A stretch of DNA of 64,000 bases, taken from NCBI GenBank assembly GCA_019918135.1, contig WBZZ01006336.1, positions 66,001-130,000 of the forward strand, read 5' to 3'. The position numbers and the translations under genes are program-made. Below, one piece after another: positions 38,085-48,700 of the stretch. Each line of letters starts with the position of its first letter. Position 1 is the stretch's first letter. Source of the stretch: Paulinella micropora (Eukaryota; Cercozoa; Imbricatea; Euglyphida; Paulinellidae). The notes below the pieces were generated by a model. That model was given only the letters and a program-made list of their open reading frames with translations, was not told the origin of the DNA and made no database searches.

Positions 38085-40858
38085 ATGAAGCAGGGACCTG
38101 GGCGCGGCTACCTGTGGCTGACGGCGTCGTGGTCTGTGTTGGTGACGACAGCCTGGACGCTGTATTTCGGTATTGTTCTTTTTTCGCAAGTACTAGACGC
38201 CGACTGGTCGGAGGTTCCGTGGAGTACGGTGGCGTTCCTGCTGTTACTGGGCGTGTGGTGGCTGTTGCAGAAGCTGCAGACGCTGGTCCTGTGCTGCTCG
38301 CACCACCTGCCGCCCTGCGCGCGGGGAGCGCTCGCACCTCCCGGGCAGGCGGCGGTCGACACGGCGTGCTTGCCGGCCTGGTTGGAGGCAAAGCTGTTGT
38401 CGCCGCTGATTTCGTGGACGACGTTGGCTACCTTTGTAGAGCTGGGCATGTTCCAGTACACCAACGCGCTCCTGACGCTGGTGGCGTTTGTAGCCCAGCT
38501 CGGGCGCTGCGTGTCTTTGTACTACTTGCTTTGCTGGCAAGAGAGTTGTGAGGCGGCGGCCCGGGCCCCCCGGGAGCAGCTGCTGCAGCAGCAAGAGGAA
38601 GAGGAGGAGGAAGAGGAAGAGGAGAGGGCGGAAGAGGAAGAGGAGGCGGAGGCCCTCTCGGAGGGGCCGGGCACGGGCCGGGGCTTGTTCTACGTGTTGT
38701 TTTACTACTTTGAACAACGCCGCAGATTTCTCCATGTGGTGTTTCTGACGCTGGTCTACATTCTGTTGCAGCATCTGTGCCTGGTCGCCTGGCTGTTTGT
38801 GGGCGGACCCCCGGTGATCCCCCGGGCGCACTTGTCGGCGGCCGCGGACGATGTGGCGTGGGTCATGCGGGAGCTGCGCCCGGCGGCCGCCCACGAGCCC
38901 GGCGCGGGCGCGGGCGGGTCGGATGCTGCGTGGGAGTGGCACGTCGACGGCTTCCGCCCCCTCAGCGGCGGTCAGGGGGGTGGTGCCTCGCCGGACTGGT
39001 TCCAGGCGCTGGCGGGACGCAACGCCTCTTCGGCCTCGGCCCTGGCGCTGCAGGCCCTGGCCGCAGGGGAGCTCTGTCACGCGCATTACACGCACTGGAG
39101 CGCGTACCTGGACGGGCGTGAGTGGTTCGAGGGTCCCGGCCTGGGCCAACAGACGTGCCTGGTACAGCATCCTGCCGCCCGTGGCAGGCAGGGACTTTAG
39201 CCGTTTCGGACTGAGTAACCCCCCCCGGGTCGGGCGAGAGGCCTACTGGTTGCTGCTGGTACAGCCGGCGGAGAGCGTCAAACGCCCGCCGGCGGCCGGC
39301 TCGTTTTCTCCGACGTGTATGTGGGCCTGCACCGACGGAGCCCTGGCCGCCACCGGTGGCGGCCGCCACGACGACGACGGCGTAGTACCGGCGGGGCCGC
39401 GCTGCTCTCCTCTAGAGGGGCAGGACACCGAGATGTTCTCGTTGCAGGTCTGGCTACGGTCTTTGGTATGGTTTGGCGACGGGTGGGGCTGCTGGTCCGA
39501 GTTCGACGCCCCGGCTGCGAACCCCGCGCACGTGCTCGCCCCCGGCTGGGCGCTAGGCGCGTCGGCGCTGCAGGGGCTGCACTCTCCCTCGCGTGAGGTA
39601 ACTTCTCTGTGCGCGGGCTTGCAGGGGCTCTGAGCGCTCTCTGGCTGGGTGACGCCGCGGGGGGGCAGCGCGCGCGGGCCCGCCTGCAAGAATGGGAAGA
39701 GATGTACCGCGTGCAAACCTACGCGGGGGCCCGGGCTATCAGGCGCCTCATAACTGAGTAAACGCTCTGGGAGCTACCCGCCCGTTCCGGCGAGGGTCGC
39801 GCGCAGCTCCGTCAGGGGCTTGTCGCAGAACTCGGCAGCACCGGGGGGAGCACCGGGGATCTAGACGTGGAAGCCGCTCACTGGTTGAAAATGGGCAGGA
39901 AGCTGCGCAACCTAGGGCTCTGGCGGAACTTGCTGACGGGGCTGCTGCGGACGTTTTTTACATACCTCATCATCGGTCACCCCAGCTCTGGTGCCCCGGA
40001 GGAGGGAGCGGCGGCGGGGGCGCCCGGGCCGGACCCCGGCGTCTGTGGGGATTGAACCGCGCGGCTTTTGGTGCTGCTTTCTTCTTGGTCCTGGGCTTTC
40101 TGGGCTTGCAAATGATCTTGGGGCACATACTGGCGGGAGTACTGGGGGTTCTGAAACACGACGAAGCGGCTCCCGCGCTGGCGCTAGCCGTGTGTTCTGT
40201 GCTGTCGTCCGTCATGGGCTGTTTGTTCTGGCACAAGGCCTTGTTCCCGGCCGTACTGTTCTGGCTCCAGGGCGTGGAACGTGATCTGCCGCGGCTTTTG
40301 GCGTGCGACGCCCTGTTTGCGCACTCGGTGTTCTGGGCCATCCAGTGGTCTAGCCTAGCCCTGCTGCCCTTGGCCAGCCGGTTGTCCGCATGGCCCTGGT
40401 TTCTTTCGACCGATCGGTTGGATGGCTCGCACCCCAACCCCCCGGCCATGTTTCTGCTCCTGTCCGTCGCAATCCCCTCCTTGCTGACGTTTCCCCTGCC
40501 CTCCTTGGTTACCGCGGCCCCTGCGATTACTGCAGCGACGTCCACGAGTGCTGACATGGACAGGCGGGACGCTGCTCCAGGAGACCCCCGCGCGGTTCCT
40601 GCCGCCTTTTTAGAACGGTTGGCCTCTAAGTACCTTGAGCGAAGAGGCGTTGCTACTGGCTCAGCACCCTGTCACGCAAGGCGTATCTGCCCACGCTGCT
40701 GCGACTGCCTGGCCAGTTTATACCAGCGCGACACCAACACCGTGATTTCGGCGGCTGTGCAAGACTTACGGGCCTTGACCCTGCATGAGATCAAAAGGTT
40801 TCGATTCACTGTCACTGACCCCTCTCACACACGCCCGGACCCTCGGGGAAGAGCATGA
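38085..40858 (+). pseudogene. Large multi-span membrane protein, several breaks
   Basis: From the ATG at 38085: strong hydrophobic segments (SVLVTTAWTLYFGIVLF, TVAFLLLLGVWWLL, FQYTNALLTLVAFVAQLG), a glutamate-rich cytosolic loop around residues 165-195, further spans (FLHVVFLTLVYILLQHL) and an extracytoplasmic Ala/Gly-rich part. The frame is lost near 39165, where sense continues one frame over (WYSILPPVAGRDFSRF). Later segments with clear protein character lie in other frames with stops between them (39420-39760, 39761-40055, then 40052-40858 with FGAAFFLVLGFLGLQMIL and LALAVCSVLSSVMG). At least four breaks. I read it as one decayed gene of about 900 residues; two or three separate membrane genes are possible. 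Confidence 0.5.
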
Positions 40859-41017
40859 CCCCCCCCCCCCTCCCTTTCTCTCTCTCTCTTCCCACTTCGC
40901 CCTTTCCCCCCGCGCTCTCTTTGCCCCTGGGGCAAGTGAGGGGGAGGAAGGAGGGGAGAGGGGAGGGGGGGGAGGGGGAGAAGAGTCTGCCGGGGTGAAT
41001 GCACCCCCTACACATAA
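40859..41017. promoter_or_regulatory. C-tract and purine-tract promoter of the Rab-like gene
   Basis: A C-run at 40858-40870, CT-rich stretch and a mirrored G/A block (40938-40983) fill the short region before the ATG at 41018. Confidence 0.5.
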
Positions 41018-41645
41018 ATGACGGCTGCACCCTACATGCTAAAAGTGGTCGTGCTTGGCTCGGCCGATGCGGGCAAAACCTGCTTGATCCAAAGGATCGT
41101 GGACGACAAGAACCACTTCGACTCGCCCATGACAGCGACGGTGGGGGTTGACTTCAGGATTCTGCACAGAAAGATACACAACCAGCCGTACAAGGTCTGG
41201 TTGTGGGGCCGGACAGGAAAAGTACATGTCCATAGTAACCAACTGGCGCGGGGCGGACCTGGCGCTGGTGTGCTACGATCAGAGCGGATGCAATACACTG
41301 CAGCAAACTCTCGACACGTGGCTAGAACCCGTGCAGGGAGCTATCTCCGACTACTGCCGGCTGGTGTTGCTAGGCTGCAAGAACGATAAGGCTCACGATG
41401 CGTACCAGACTGAGTTACGGCAGGAAAAGAAACGGATTGCAGACTTTTTCGGGAACCGCGTACACTCCACCAGCTCACTGACTAATTCGGCGGAAGAACT
41501 CTGCAAACTGCCGGACCCTCACTTTGTCTACGCCGCGTCAAGCAAAAATAAGCGGCAGCTGTTGTTAGCCTCGCAGAGCGGCTTGCTGTCCGTAGGACAG
41601 GATTACCCGTTCAAGAAAAAGGACGCTTGCTGCAACGGCACATAG
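41018..41645 (+). pseudogene. Rab-like small GTPase with switch II deletion
   Basis: Rab GTPases direct membrane traffic, and giant viruses sometimes carry them. From the ATG at 41018: G1 GSADAGKT (residues about 14-21), switch I with Thr in TATVGVDF, then KVWLW. There the frame breaks: the next expected element DTAGQE is present only as AGQE, one frame over (41215-41226). Alignment to the Rab pattern implies loss of about five bases, removing the catalytic Asp-Thr pair. Downstream in the new frame: the G4-like GCKND, the G5-like YAASSK and a C-terminal KKKDACCNGT with the paired cysteines used for prenylation. Because a functional residue is lost, this is probably a real mutation rather than a read error. 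The 3' end overlaps the convergent gene by 81 bp. Confidence 0.8.
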
Positions 41646-43958
41646 GGGGGAGAAAGCCAACCTCCTTTTTTTAAATTCATAATCATTAAAAGAAAAGACT
41701 GTCTGTCGTTTGTGAGAGAGAGAGAGAGGCGTAGAAAGAGGGGAGTCATTAGTGCTTTTGGTACCAGACAAAAAAGTCCGACTGAGCTCCACGTGCTTGG
41801 CACCCTCCCTCTCCAGGAGCCTGCTCTCCTTTTTTCCATTGAAATCACAGCTGCGCCGGACGGAGTAATAAATACTGTAAAAACTTTTTTGATCGTCCAT
41901 AAAGCCTTGGGGAATCAAACAATTATAATACTCTTTGCATTTGTCGGGGCTTAGCTCGGGGGGCAGCAACGGCGGGGGCATAGCGTCTAAGAGGTATTGG
42001 AGCTTGTCGTCTGTGTCAATAGATCCTGTATTGCTCTTGTAGCCCACGGGCTCCAGGTCCACCCGTACACCGGGGTGGTTCAGCTTGCAGCTAGATTGCG
42101 TGCTTAGCACACAGCACACGGGGGCGCCCACGCGCCTCGTGCCGTCACTACCAAAGTAGCCGCTAGCTCGCACTGCAAAGTGACCAAAACAATCCTCTGG
42201 CCCGTCCGCGGGCGCGTAGAGGTAGGTAATGGACCTGTAACCGTCCGCGGGCTGCCGGCGACAGGTTACTCTCGGGTTTTCTCGTATATGCACCAGCTTG
42301 CTTGGCGCTACAGCTGGCGGCCCTTCTTTGATCAAGTGTGTGCACAGCGCAGGTTGGGGCCCATGTATGTCAAACAAATGCGGGTTAGCTAGGCTGAGCG
42401 ATGTGCCATCGATCAGAAGGAAAGGGAGTTTGAGTCCGACCTGGTGATTGCACCCTCGACTGACTTGCCGAAACCATTGGCGCGGGACCAGCAGCAGGTA
42501 CACATGAGATTGATCGCCGGATCCCGAGGGGTAGCTTATCACGTCTAGGTCCTCCAGCCGCAGGTTTCGGCACTTGTAGGCTTCCTCCGTGCGCCTGGCC
42601 AACGCCACGCTCTCTTCGCGTGAGGCTGGGGCTAGCTTGCCGAGCACGCACGAAGAGCCGCGCAGGAGCGGCGAAAAGTTTACCTTGCCTATGGTGATTG
42701 CCGCGCTGTAGTAGAACAGTGCGCAGAGGCGGACCAGCGCCATTATGGGTGGCAGCAGCAACACTTGGTCTGCTGTCAGAGACTCGGCCCAACACCTAAA
42801 GCGTACGAACTGTATGTAGCAGCTCAGAGCCAGGCTCTCACAGTCATCGCAGCGCTTAGCCACGTCTCGACCACTGGGCAGATCGAAGGTGTGTCTCACC
42901 TGGTCGCGCAGCCTATGCTTGTGACTAGCGTCGTCGACCGCCGGGCTTGGGCAGACATCCAGCTTGTCATCTAAGTACCACTGACAGCGGCTAGGAAAAC
43001 CCACCATTTCAGCCAAGACTTCACCCGCCAAGGCCAGCAGCTCGGTCCAAGGCTTGTCCAGCTTGCACGGAAGTTCCAACTTTATTCCGCGCCTGGTGGG
43101 CGGCAGCTTCTGTAGACACTTATAAGGCGAAGTAGACTTTTTTGTGCTCGACCAAATCTTGGCCTCGGGTAAACCTAAACGATGCAGGGCCCACGCACAA
43201 TGGTAGGTCCAATGCGCCAACTTTGCATCTTTAAGAGCGTTGAGCCACGCCGTGCCATACGTAGCAGGGGGGGGGGGGGTGTCTTCAGCTGGGTAGCTTG
43301 CAGGAAGCTGCGGGCCCCCCTCGTGTGGCAAGGGGGAAGCTCGGCGTACCCTTTGGTATAGAAGGTAAACGTACATGTCGCCGGGCATATAGTGCGCCCA
43401 TGGCGTGTCGATCCAGCCCAGATTATTTCTGCGATCGCCATTGGTAGCAAAAGGCACCTCTGGATCTACGTTGTATCCATCGGTCTCCATGCAGCGATCC
43501 AAAAGCTCTGCCCGAAATTTTTTCAAAAACTCGGCTTCCTTGCTACCTAGGCTGGGCCACTGTGCTCTGGCGGCTTCTTCCACCCGCAGCTCTGACAAAG
43601 TGAACGAGCTGTTCTTTCTACCAACCTCGCCAGGGCTCTGGGTCCAATGCCAAAGCAGGCCGGCGTCCAGGCACGTATAGCCCAGCTGTCGGAGCTTTGC
43701 ACCTTCCTCGTGCCGTATGTTGACTAGCCCGAACAGTGAGACCGTCAGTGGCAATTGCCTGTGCTTTTCGTTCTCAATTCGGCTAGGTAGAATGAAATTT
43801 ATGGTCCAAGAGTTCACGCCCTCTTGTATCTTGAGTTCTGTACGTTGCGCCTGTTGTTTCCAGCATTCCGGAAACTCTACCAAGCAGACTAATTGCTTGT
43901 AGCACGTCGCAAAACCTGCCGTGAGTTCTAACTTGAAACTATTCCCTGCACACGACAT
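41565..43958 (-). CDS. Large protein with transglutaminase/papain-like triad pattern
   Basis: 797 residues from the ATG at 43958, fully open. Not recognised as a named family, but a plausible Cys-His-Asp triad is seen in the C-terminal half: Cys at 42840-42842 in RCDDCESLALSC, His at 42504-42506 in GDQSHVYLLLVP, and Asp at 42408-42410 in PFLLIDGTSLS. The DCE[D/S], GHA-like and (E/D)GT spacing resembles transglutaminase-like cysteine peptidases known in large viruses and protists; this is from memory of the pattern. The N-terminal 300 residues (MPGDMYVYLLYQRVRR) are unknown. Its last 27 codons overlap the Rab-like gene on the other strand, so the native C-terminus may be earlier. Confidence 0.6.
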   Translation of the reverse strand: MSCAGNSFKLELTAGFATCYKQLVCLVEFPECWKQQAQRTELKIQEGVNSWTINFILPSRIENEKHRQLPLTVSLFGLVNIRHEEGAKLRQLGYTCLDAGLLWHWTQSPGEVGRKNSSFTLSELRVEEAARAQWPSLGSKEAEFLKKFRAELLDRCMETDGYNVDPEVPFATNGDRRNNLGWIDTPWAHYMPGDMYVYLLYQRVRRASPLPHEGGPQLPASYPAEDTPPPPATYGTAWLNALKDAKLAHWTYHCAWALHRLGLPEAKIWSSTKKSTSPYKCLQKLPPTRRGIKLELPCKLDKPWTELLALAGEVLAEMVGFPSRCQWYLDDKLDVCPSPAVDDASHKHRLRDQVRHTFDLPSGRDVAKRCDDCESLALSCYIQFVRFRCWAESLTADQVLLLPPIMALVRLCALFYYSAAITIGKVNFSPLLRGSSCVLGKLAPASREESVALARRTEEAYKCRNLRLEDLDVISYPSGSGDQSHVYLLLVPRQWFRQVSRGCNHQVGLKLPFLLIDGTSLSLANPHLFDIHGPQPALCTHLIKEGPPAVAPSKLVHIRENPRVTCRRQPADGYRSITYLYAPADGPEDCFGHFAVRASGYFGSDGTRRVGAPVCCVLSTQSSCKLNHPGVRVDLEPVGYKSNTGSIDTDDKLQYLLDAMPPPLLPPELSPDKCKEYYNCLIPQGFMDDQKSFYSIYYSVRRSCDFNGKKESRLLEREGAKHVELSRTFLSGTKSTNDSPLSTPLSLSHKRQTVFSFNDYEFKKRRLAFSPLCAVAASVLFLERVILSYGQQAALRG

Positions 43959-43996
43959 TTCGGAGGGGTATTTAAAGTTCAGAGGGAGGGAGAGGA

Positions 43997-44112
43997 GGGC
44001 GGGGGGGGGGGGAGAGAGGGAGAAAGAGCACCCCCCCCCCCCCCTTCCACTTCCTCGCCCGCCGGCCTTCTTCCCTTCTCGCCTCCCCCTTCTCTCCCCC
44101 CCCCCCCCTCCC
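43997..44112. promoter_or_regulatory. Divergent promoter with G/C tracts
   Basis: G-rich 43997-44012, then C-runs at 44030-44044 and 44097-44109, between the start codons at 43958 (minus) and 44192 (plus). Confidence 0.6.
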
Positions 44113-44191
44113 CGGCTCTCCCCTTTGGTTTTTCCCCGTTTGTTTTGTATAGACTCCCCACAGAAAAGAGTGGGGGCAAGGAGCGCGCCCA

Positions 44192-45511
44192 ATGGATACA
44201 ACAAAAGCTTGGGGATCGCTTGCTAATGAGCTTACCAGCATTCTACAGGAGTCGCCTGCGTGCGAAGACAAAGCTGACTGGGAGGGAGAGGTACGCCTGA
44301 GCAAGGAATATGCACGTTACATGCTAGTAGGCGACGCCTGCGGCACCCTTTCTGTCTTACTGCGCGTACTCCGCTCCGTGGATGTCCTGGCGGAGAGGAG
44401 GAGGATAAGCAAGAGGAGGAGCATCATGGAACGCAACCTTCCAGCACCCATCTCACTCAAAGCCTGGACTACAGCGAGCTAAATTGGGACCGGGACTGCA
44501 CCGGAACTTGCCTTGTTCTACTAGGAGGTTTGTCGCTAGAGAACACAGTCTTTGGCCCCGAGGAGTTGAAAGCGCGGCTGTTGCTGTGCAGGCTAGCACG
44601 ACAAGCCCTGGACGTGGGCTCCAGGATCTGCGTTCTCTGCAACCAACAGGATCTTAAGCTGGTACATAAAACTCCGTTCCCTGTGACTGCCAGGCTCTTG
44701 ACGCCGGAGCATCTCTGCGCAATTATGCAGCTGCGCTGGCTGCGCACGTGCGCAGAGCTGAAGCTTGGCAACGGGCTACTGTGCCGTGTCATGCATGGTA
44801 ACGACATGCAGGTTCCTTCCCTACGAAAAAAGCAGGTCGTCTACAGCTCAGACCTCCCGCAGGTTCAGGCACGGTTGAGCAAGAGTGCCAGAGATCTGGC
44901 AAACTTTGTTAGGCCCAGCGTTCTCCTGGCTGCTGCTAACGCTAGCGCTGCTGCTAGCACGGAAGACGCCGCACACAAGAAAGTACTACAGGAGGTGGCC
45001 AAACGCCTGTCCATCTCAACCAAGCTGACGGTGCAGTTAAACTCTGTTGTCGGGGTCGCCGAGTTGCAGAACTCCTGGTCCGATCTTCTGGAACACAACC
45101 CTACCAACGTCCTTTGCGTGGTAGCCGGGGTCGAACTTCAGGGGCAAAAGCCACGTGGAGACGCCGCCCTCTGCAGCTGGTTTCGTCACCAGCCGGCACT
45201 GCTCTCGTTGGCTGTCCACTCTCGTCGGGAGACGTGCTGCGTGATTCTAGAAGACGGAACCTCGGCTCACCTCGCTAACGCTCCCATCTATAGACATGAG
45301 CAGCCAGAGAGCTGCTCCAGCCCCCACGCCAGCACACTTGGTGCCTCTCGTGCCTGGCTTCAGCTCCTGTGTGCGTGTCAAGAGCGCGGAGCCCGCTCCC
45401 TGGTCTGAGCTGCAGGCGCCGGGACTCCGCACGGCCGCGTGGTGCAGAAACAAGGCACTCAGTTTTTCCGTGGCGCGCAGACAAAAGCGACTGCAAAACC
45501 TGACAAGCTGA
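44192..45511 (+). pseudogene. Unknown protein, frameshifted
   Basis: The ATG at 44192 opens a frame that reads well to about 44385 (YARYMLVGDACGTLSVLLRVLRS), then an AG-rich stretch shifts it. The second frame continues to 45408 (CVLCNQQDLKLVHKTPF, LRWLRTCAELKLGNGLLC, SISTKLTVQLNSVVGVAEL). The last part may change frame again, because a segment from 45296 to 45511 ends in a more natural basic tail (ARRQKRLQNLTS). About 430 residues if continuous. Mostly helical, no recognised domain, no signal peptide. Confidence 0.5.
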
Positions 45512-45766
45512 AAAGAATTTCAGTAAATAAAAAAAAGTTCTTCAAACAGTGCAAGATGGTTGGGCAGGGGGGGTGGGGGGGAGAGGGGGGGGGGAAAGGG
45601 GGGGGGGAGAGAGGAAGAGGGGAGGGAGAGGGGGAGAGAGGGTAGAAGGGAGAAAAGAGAAAGAAAGTATTGAAATCTTGAGAAACCTGTCACTTCGTGT
45701 AATATTAAAGAGTGTGCACAGGGTCTCTTTTTTGGGGGTTGCCGGGAGCCCAGAGATTAAAAGAAA

Positions 45767-48700
45767 ATGCTCTGCTGTACTTGTCTTGCCTCTTGGGCAT
45801 GGCCAAAACACTGGCAGAGGGTTGGCTGAGGACCGAAGTAGAATCGGTGATAGCTACTTCGTTGACACTAATCATGGCTTGGGCGTGGAGGAGGTCAGGA
45901 TAAAAATTAAAGGACTAGGTTGTTCACATGCTGTATGTCAAGCGAGGGTGCAATACGTGTCCGAGGTGGCTCGCGGGCAAATATTGGAATTCAGCTCGCT
46001 GTTCCGACGCCGTACGTTGAGTACAGCGAGCTTACCCTCTTGGGCTTTTCACCGAGTTGGACGAGGTTGGTCAGCAGCGTTGTGTCTCTCACGGATGACT
46101 TTGGTTCTGGCATGCTAGTCAGGAGCGTGGAGGATTTCTTGCGCACGAGCGGGCAGCCCATTGAGCCCGGGGCGGGCGGCGTCAACAGCAGCCTGGCGCC
46201 CGAGCTCCGCACACCACCCCCTCCAAAGTTGCCCTGGGAGACAGACAACGGCACAGGGGTGCTGGAGAGCTTTGCGCAGGCACAGGCCTTGCTCGAAGAG
46301 CAAGCGCAGAATTTGACTTACGCGCTCCCCCCGGGCAGAAGACGTACATTACTGCAAGCGACGGCACCGCCCTCGGAGCTGCTCAGCAGCGTCAGTTTAG
46401 ACAGCATCAAGAGCGCGTGCACAGATTACTCGACGCGTTGGGCCAATTTGAAACGTTCATCCCTATACGCCCTAGCTGCAATGGAGCAGCAACAAGCCGG
46501 CGGTGGTGGGGCGGGGGCGAGCGCCGTACCTGCACAAAGCAAGCTGGACGAGCTGGCGCGTGACGCGGCCGCGGTGCTGACGGACTGCCTGGCGAACGCG
46601 GCGACGGCGACGAGCAGCAAGTGTCTGAGCCTGACGGATTGCGCCGCGAACGAGCTGCAGCACATGCGCTACAACCTGGACTTGAAGCTGTCGAGCGCGT
46701 ACACGACTGAGCTGTTGTATCTGCGCAATGCCTATACGCGAGAGATACAAGCTTTCCGTGCAGGGGAGGGTTTTCAGGCGGATTGGGAGAAAGCGTTGGG
46801 ATCTTACAAAAAACTGGGCCAGCGCGCGGACAACGCGTCCGACGAGATCATGGGTTTACTGGACATCGTGAACGCGAGCGCGACGACGCTGGAGGACAGG
46901 ATCCAGGAGATCTCTGACTTTTACAGCAGCACGGTAGAGAAGCACGCGCAGCTGATAGCGAACAACAGCGTGCTGGTTAGCCAGGCGGCCTCGGCGGCCC
47001 GCTCTGCCGTGGACTCGGCGCAGGACCTCCTTGAGATCCTGCAGGGCACAGCTTACGGCGCGGAGCTGCTGGCGGAGCGCAACAGGATTTACATGCAGAC
47101 CCTGCTGGAGAAAGCGGTCAGCGCCAGCGCGGTTTGGGGAGCTTGTCCAAGATGCTGGAAACGATCCACACGCGCGCCGAGACCAAGGCCAGCCTGGTCC
47201 GCGCGCTCTTCAGCGGCTTACAGGACAGCATCTCCGATGGCTGGAGTCCCTTGCTGCTCGACCCGGCCGCCGCGCCGTAGATTTGTTTGACCCCGCCACC
47301 GGCGCGGCGCGCTGGTTCCCCGTGCAGGGCCCCCGCTGGGTGTCGATCCGCCCGCCGGGTCCGGGCGTGGCGGGGCGTTGCCCGGGAGTAGCGGGGGCTG
47401 CCGTGCTAGAGCGCCACAGTCTGTCCCTGCAGTGCAACCTAGTGCCGCTGTCGCTGGAGCAGTACTCGTTTGATTCGGTGTTGCAGACAGTCGTCTTGGC
47501 GGGCCCGCGGGGCTGCGGGAACGGGACCTGTTTTTGCAAACTGCTGCGCCGGTGGCAAGTCCTGCCGGACAGCGGGGACCAGCAGCGCCAGCACTGGGTA
47601 GCCAGGACAGCGGCCTCCTTTGCCAGCCTGCTGGGTTACAACGAAAGCTTGCCGTCGGTTCTGCAAAGAGCGGAAGACGCCGACCCCTGGCTGGGAGAGA
47701 CGGGCTGGACTCAGTGCGGGAGCGAGGAGGAGGCGTGGGGGTTGCCGGCCGTCCGCACTGCGCTAGCCGAAGAGTTTTGTGTAGCGAGCTCGGGCTCGGG
47801 CTCGGGCGATGAGTGGGACTGGGTCAGGCAGGGGTACTGCAACAGGAGCCGGCCGCTGAACGAGTCGTGGGACAGGGCCGGGGTCCCGGCGGGCGCGCGG
47901 AACTTGCTGTTGGGCGCACTGGACCTGCTGTGCCAAGACCAAACTGGCGCGGCAGCCGCAGCCGGGGGCGTGCCGGAGCCGAGCGCCGCCAAGCTCGGAC
48001 TGTGGGTCAGTGCTAGCAGCGGCCGCGTTTTCCGGCACCTGACGTGGCCGTACCTGACCGAGCTGAGCCGCTCTGTCCTCGACAGCCTCTCTCCCGGCCC
48101 CGGCGGCCAGAGCAGCAGCGGCAGCGGCAACAGCAGCAACCTGACCTCGAACTTGAGCTCGCCCGCCGCCCGCGCCCAGGCCTTTGCCAGGGTGTTGGAG
48201 GCGCAGTTGGGGGCGGAGTGCCTGGTGTCGCCGGCCAGCTACCGTGCGTGGGTGGGGACGGCGGGCGGCTCGGCGCTGGGCACGCTGAACCTCGTCCACC
48301 GCCACGCGCCGGGCTCGCCCCCGGCGCTACGCTTGCGCACGCAGCTTGTGCCGTACGCCCCGCACGCCCTGGAAGAACTGGAACGCACGCAGCACCCCGC
48401 GCTGCAGTTTTGGGACGACGCGCTGGCCCACGTGCCCATGATGCGGCGCCAGGGGCAGCAGCTGAAGAGCGCGGCGCAGGGCGAACTCCCGACGCCCGTG
48501 GCCACGGAAACCAGACGCGGCCGGCGCGAACAAACTTATGGGCTGCAGGGAGCTAGGGGTTCGGTTACGCTCAACGGCGCGGGCGTGGCGCCGGATGCCC
48601 GTGCTACAGTCCAGTTTCAGATGCAAGAAGATGTGGCGGTCGGGGTGGTGACCTCGCCCGATCTGAGCGAGGTCTGGCTGCTGAACCAACGCCGGAGGAA

